DNA from: Amylibacter sp. IMCC11727 | GTDB lineage: Bacteria > Pseudomonadota > Alphaproteobacteria > Rhodobacterales > Rhodobacteraceae | Direction of reading: 5' to 3' | DNA: 64,000 nt | Assembly: GCF_029854195.1 (NCBI RefSeq) | Contig: NZ_CP122960.1 | Location: 1,246,001 to 1,310,000, forward strand | Made by a program: the position numbers and the translations under genes | Shown here: piece after piece, positions 60,690-64,000 of the stretch | Layout: each line of letters begins with the position of its first letter | Position numbering within the stretch: the first letter of the stretch is position 1 | The notes under the pieces: model-generated | Databases searched by the model: none | What the model saw: the letters and a program-made list of their open reading frames with translations, nothing else | Told to the model about the DNA's origin: nothing

Positions 60690-61886
60690 TCACAAAAAAT
60701 GACGCGCAATCTCAGCGCTCGCCGCGTCAAGCGCACCAGACCCATGCTGGATGTTCATCGCTTTAAGCCCTGCATCAATTGTGCCAAGGGCTCCCATTAG
60801 CATCACAGGGTTTAAATGCCCCATATGCCCAATGCGCATGGCATTGTTCCAACCAGGCTGCCCAGGTTCTGCCAAACCCAACCCGATCCCCAGCGTTAGC
60901 CCAGCCTGATGTTCGCACCATTCACGCAAACGCCCGCATTCGTCATTCTGCGACAACACCGTTGTCACCGCTTGGGATCGTTTAGCAGGGTCTTTAATGT
61001 TCAATTCCAAACATCCCCATGCCTCAACTGCGGCCCAAACCGCACGGGACATGGTTAAATGGCGTGCCCACGCGGCCTCGATTCCTTCTTCATGCACAAG
61101 GATATTCAGCGCCTCGCGCAGTCCATACAGATGATGGGTCGGGGCTGTGCCGCAGAAATGCTGGTAATAGGCTTGGGGATTGGCGCGGGGATGCCAATCC
61201 CAATAGGGCGTTTTTAAATCCGCTTGGGCCTGCGCGGCGGCGGCCTTGTCGTTGAAAAACACAAATGACATGCCCGCAGGGGTCATGAGCCCTTTTTGAC
61301 AGCCCGTCACCATCACATCGACGCCCCAGGCATCCATTTCAAACCGATCACAGCCCAAAGAGGCGATGCAATCTACCAAAAACAGGGCAGGGTGGTCCGC
61401 CGCATCGATGGCTTTGCGCAATGCGGGAATGTCGTTCTGCACCGACGTGGACGTATCTGTTTGCACGGTAAAGACGGCTTTAATCTTGTGGTTTGTATCT
61501 TCTTGCAAAGCTTTGGTCACAGCGGCGGGGTCCGCATCCGAGGTCGTGCCAAAATCCAGAATTTGGGTTTCAACACCCATGCCATTGGCCATTTCTCCCC
61601 AGCCTTCGCCAAAGCGGCCTGTGACCAGAACCAAAATCGTATCGCCTTTGGAACAGGTGTTGGCAATCGCGGCTTCCCACGCGCCATGCCCGTTTGAAAT
61701 GTAAATTGCAGCGTTATGTTTGGTTTGTGCCACAGTTTTCAGATCAGGAAACAGGCTGTGCGTCAGGTCGATCAACTCGCCTTCATAAATGTTGGGGGAT
61801 GGGCGGTGCATTGCGGCCATCACCCGTTCTGGCATGACCGAAGGGCCAGGAATGGAGAGCTGTTCGCGACCAAATTTCAGCGACAT
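60690..61886 (-). CDS. Class V aminotransferase (alanine/serine-glyoxylate type)
   Basis: 398 residues from the ATG at 61886, by comparison with relatives that begin just before SIPGPSVMPERVMAAMHRPSPNIYEGE; a start 15 bases upstream is equally possible and neither has a good box. The PLP lysine is in MVTGCQKGLMTPAG (about residue 202) and the substrate-binding segments QTDTSTSVQNDI and MRIGHMGHLN are typical of AgxT-like enzymes that transfer amino groups to glyoxylate. It is divergent from the ABC exporter. Confidence 0.9.
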   Translation of the reverse strand: MSLKFGREQLSIPGPSVMPERVMAAMHRPSPNIYEGELIDLTHSLFPDLKTVAQTKHNAAIYISNGHGAWEAAIANTCSKGDTILVLVTGRFGEGWGEMANGMGVETQILDFGTTSDADPAAVTKALQEDTNHKIKAVFTVQTDTSTSVQNDIPALRKAIDAADHPALFLVDCIASLGCDRFEMDAWGVDVMVTGCQKGLMTPAGMSFVFFNDKAAAAQAQADLKTPYWDWHPRANPQAYYQHFCGTAPTHHLYGLREALNILVHEEGIEAAWARHLTMSRAVWAAVEAWGCLELNIKDPAKRSQAVTTVLSQNDECGRLREWCEHQAGLTLGIGLGLAEPGQPGWNNAMRIGHMGHLNPVMLMGALGTIDAGLKAMNIQHGSGALDAASAEIARHFL

Positions 61887-62037
61887 GTGGCACACTTTCA
61901 TGAGAATTCGATGCCCAAGACCTAGACCCGCACGTCAAGAAGGTCAAAAGCAATTTCAGGTTATCATAGACAGGGGGGCGCAACATGGTACAAGGTCGGC
62001 CCCACTGGCCCTGCGGCTGTCATTTTAGAAGGCTTTA

Positions 62038-63909
62038 ATGAGCGCATCTGAAACACCACGTTTGAACGCCCGTCAGGCCTATGGCCGATTGTGGCGTGAT
62101 TGGCTCGCTCCATATTGGCCTGCGATGCTTTTGGCCCTGTTTTTTATGGTGATTGTGGCCTTTGCCACCGCTGGCTATGCCAAATTTATGGAATGGGTCA
62201 TCGCCGCTCTGGAAACAGAAAATTTCACTGTCACATGGTGGGGGCCCGTTGGCATTATCGCGCTGACCTTTACCAAAGGACTGGGGCACTATTTGCAACA
62301 AGTGGTGCAAAATCGTGTGCTGAGTCGTGTTCAAGCCGAGATGCAAAAGCATATGTTCGATCGGCTGGTTTACATGGATTTGGCCCATCTTTTGGCCGAA
62401 GCCCCCGCTGCTTTGGCTGCTCGTTTTTCTGCAGATATCGAACTGGTGCGCCAAGCCTCGATCCTTGTGTTTGGCTCGGTGCGCGATGTTTTGACCTTGA
62501 TCGCCGCAATTGTGGTGATGCTCTCTATTGATTGGGCCATGGCCATTGGGTTGGTGTTGGTCTTTGCACTGGCATTTGGCCCCATTGGAATCGCAGGCGC
62601 GCGCATTCGCCGAATTGCTGCAGAAACGCAGGGCGAAATCGCCCATATGACCGAAAACGTGAATGAAGGCCTGTCTGGCATTCGGATGGTGCGGACGTAT
62701 CAGCTCGAAGAATGGCTTAAAGGATCATCAAACGGAGTGTTTGATAAACTTTATGGTTTGCGCGTGTCTTTGGTGAAATGGCAGGCGCTGATTACCCCGA
62801 TGATCGAAGTTCTGGCAGGGGTCGCGATTGCCGTTTTGTTGTTCCTTGTGGCGTGGCGTTTGCAATCAGGGGCCATTGAACTGGCTGGGTTTATTGGCCT
62901 GATCACGGCGCTCGGCGTGGCGACAAACCCTGCGCGTAAACTTGGTGGCGCCTATGCTGTTGGTCTGCAAGGGATGGCGGCGCTTGAACGGGTTTATGCG
63001 CTTTATGATGCCGAAAATGACATTTCCGATGGGGACTTCGTTTATGAAAATGGCGCGCGTCCTAAAGGGGATATCGCATTCAAAAACGTCAGCTTTGTTT
63101 ATCCTGATGGATATGCAGCCCTGCATGATATCAATCTGAACATCAAAGCGGGCAAAACATATGCTTTTGTCGGGCGCTCTGGCGCGGGGAAATCCACGAT
63201 TTTCAACCTGCTGCCGCGTTTGTTTGACGCCACGCAAGGGCAGATCAGCATTGATGGCCGCGATATCACCCAGCACACGCTGTCATCCCTGCGCGATCAA
63301 ATTTCGGTGGTATCCCAAGACAGCGTTCTGCTGACAGGCACGGTTCTGGAAAACATCGGTTTTGGCCGCGAAGGGGCTAACAAAGACGCCTGCATCGCCG
63401 CCGCCAAGGCCGCCGCAGCGGATGAGTTCATTACCGCGCTGCCCAAAGGCTATGAAACACACATCGACCCAACGAAAGCCAGCTTTTCAGGGGGGGAACG
63501 CCAACGCCTGTCCATTGCGCGCGCGATTTTGCGCGATGCGCCGATCCTGATGCTCGACGAGCCAACATCCGCTCTTGATGCCCAATCCGAAGCCGCCATT
63601 CGAACAGCACTCGATACACTGTCCAAGGATCGCACAACACTGGTGATTGCGCACCGCTTGGCCACGATTATGGATGCAGATCAGATTGTGGTGATGGATC
63701 ACGGGCGCATTATTGACCAAGGCACGCACGAAGAATTGCTGGCGCGCGGCGGCATATACACCGAGCTTTATAACCTGCAATTCGACATGAAAGCCGAAAA
63801 TAGAGATGGCCAGCGGGCGCGATCCTTTGCAGGCTCAAATCGGCGGCGTGGATTGATGGAAATGTTCGGGCGTTTCATGGGGTTTGGCAACCCGACAGAT
63901 CCGCTTTAG
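62038..63909 (+). CDS. MsbA-like ABC exporter (fused permease-ATPase)
   Basis: 623 residues: six hydrophobic helices in the first 310 (LLALFFMVIVAFATAGYAKFME, DVLTLIAAIVVMLSID, VLAGVAIAVLLFLVAWRL) and an ATPase domain with Walker A GRSGAGKST, signature SGGERQRLSIARAIL, Walker B PILMLDEPTSALDAQSE and the His in VIAHRLATI. The ENVNEGLSGIRMVRTYQLEE coupling region is also typical. Likely a lipid or drug exporter that works as a homodimer. Confidence 0.93.
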   Translation: MSASETPRLNARQAYGRLWRDWLAPYWPAMLLALFFMVIVAFATAGYAKFMEWVIAALETENFTVTWWGPVGIIALTFTKGLGHYLQQVVQNRVLSRVQAEMQKHMFDRLVYMDLAHLLAEAPAALAARFSADIELVRQASILVFGSVRDVLTLIAAIVVMLSIDWAMAIGLVLVFALAFGPIGIAGARIRRIAAETQGEIAHMTENVNEGLSGIRMVRTYQLEEWLKGSSNGVFDKLYGLRVSLVKWQALITPMIEVLAGVAIAVLLFLVAWRLQSGAIELAGFIGLITALGVATNPARKLGGAYAVGLQGMAALERVYALYDAENDISDGDFVYENGARPKGDIAFKNVSFVYPDGYAALHDINLNIKAGKTYAFVGRSGAGKSTIFNLLPRLFDATQGQISIDGRDITQHTLSSLRDQISVVSQDSVLLTGTVLENIGFGREGANKDACIAAAKAAAADEFITALPKGYETHIDPTKASFSGGERQRLSIARAILRDAPILMLDEPTSALDAQSEAAIRTALDTLSKDRTTLVIAHRLATIMDADQIVVMDHGRIIDQGTHEELLARGGIYTELYNLQFDMKAENRDGQRARSFAGSNRRRGLMEMFGRFMGFGNPTDPL

Positions 63910-63925
63910 GAATTGTTCACAGGCC

Positions 63926-64000
63926 CTAGTATTTCTTTGCAAGGGTTTCGGGGGACGCCCCCAGCAGATATTTGCCCAGCGTCAGCAGGTTCTTACTGCC
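63926..64000 (-). CDS. C-terminal tail of a gene continuing beyond the window
   Basis: An open frame of 24 codons from the right edge to a TAG at 63926-63928, reading KNLLTLGKYLLGASPETLAKKY. It converges with the exporter. Too short to name. Confidence 0.45.
   Translation of the reverse strand, partial: GSKNLLTLGKYLLGASPETLAKKY

Overview
The window looks like a chromosomal segment of an alphaproteobacterium of the Rhodobacterales (Roseobacter-type). Gene content supports this: a NicR-like MarR regulator, Liv-type ABC operons, a hutC-hutF/hutI-hutH-hutU locus, cobQ, a PopZ-like acidic protein, a TolC-family channel, and a hairpin-plus-GGGGATATTTTT terminator of a kind I remember as common in this group. 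Genes are dense, with many ATGA/TGATG translational couplings. GC is moderate by eye (not computed).

1-15.7 kb: what looks like a catabolic locus for nicotinate/6-hydroxynicotinate or a related N-heterocycle by the reductive route. A coupled plus-strand operon holds a 6-hydroxynicotinate-reductase-like enzyme (5' end outside the window), a UPF0280 protein, two tandem AA_synth (DUF1185) paralogues, a NicR-like MarR regulator, a BisC/DMSO-reductase-type molybdoenzyme and a fatty-acid-desaturase-like protein. After a broken GSCFA gene and an SGNH-like gene, the minus strand carries an isochorismatase-family hydrolase, an enamidase and a complete branched-chain-type ABC importer (binding protein, two permeases, two ATPases). 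Reductase, enamidase, regulator and importer fit one pathway.

15.9-26.6 kb: an orphan LivM-type permease, a polytopic membrane protein, a DAO-family oxidoreductase and a second-type GAPDH. Then comes a signalling cluster of two response regulators without DNA-binding domains, a membrane histidine kinase, a solute-binding protein without permeases and a soluble histidine kinase. 26.6-36 kb: histidine utilisation (hutC, hutF, hutI, hutH, hutU) with a HutC-type operator in the divergent promoter. It is followed by a structured 3' region and a polar-amino-acid ABC importer. 36.2-39.4 kb: a flippase-like protein and an asparagine synthase.

39.56-50.90 kb: an integrative mobilizable element of about 11.3 kb inserted in the 3' end of tRNA-Cys(GCA). 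It is bounded by a 47-bp direct repeat of the tRNA 3' end. It has a tyrosine integrase, two small HTH proteins, a winged-helix replication-like protein, MobC, a MOB relaxase with two nested mob genes (ColE1 style), and a minus-strand cargo operon. The cargo is an XRE repressor, a two-TM protein, a J-domain-like tail-anchored protein, a small possibly GrpE-like protein and a non-canonical 838-residue Hsp70. I recognise no described system with this layout; it is the best candidate for an undescribed (defence- or stabilisation-type) system here.

51-64 kb: ordinary chromosome again: YdjM-like membrane protein, cobQ, PopZ-like protein, TolC-family protein, Pcm-family methyltransferase, DUF2235 hydrolase coupled to an orphan form-II CoxL-like molybdenum subunit, an HD protein, a class-V aminotransferase, an MsbA-like exporter and the tail of one more gene.
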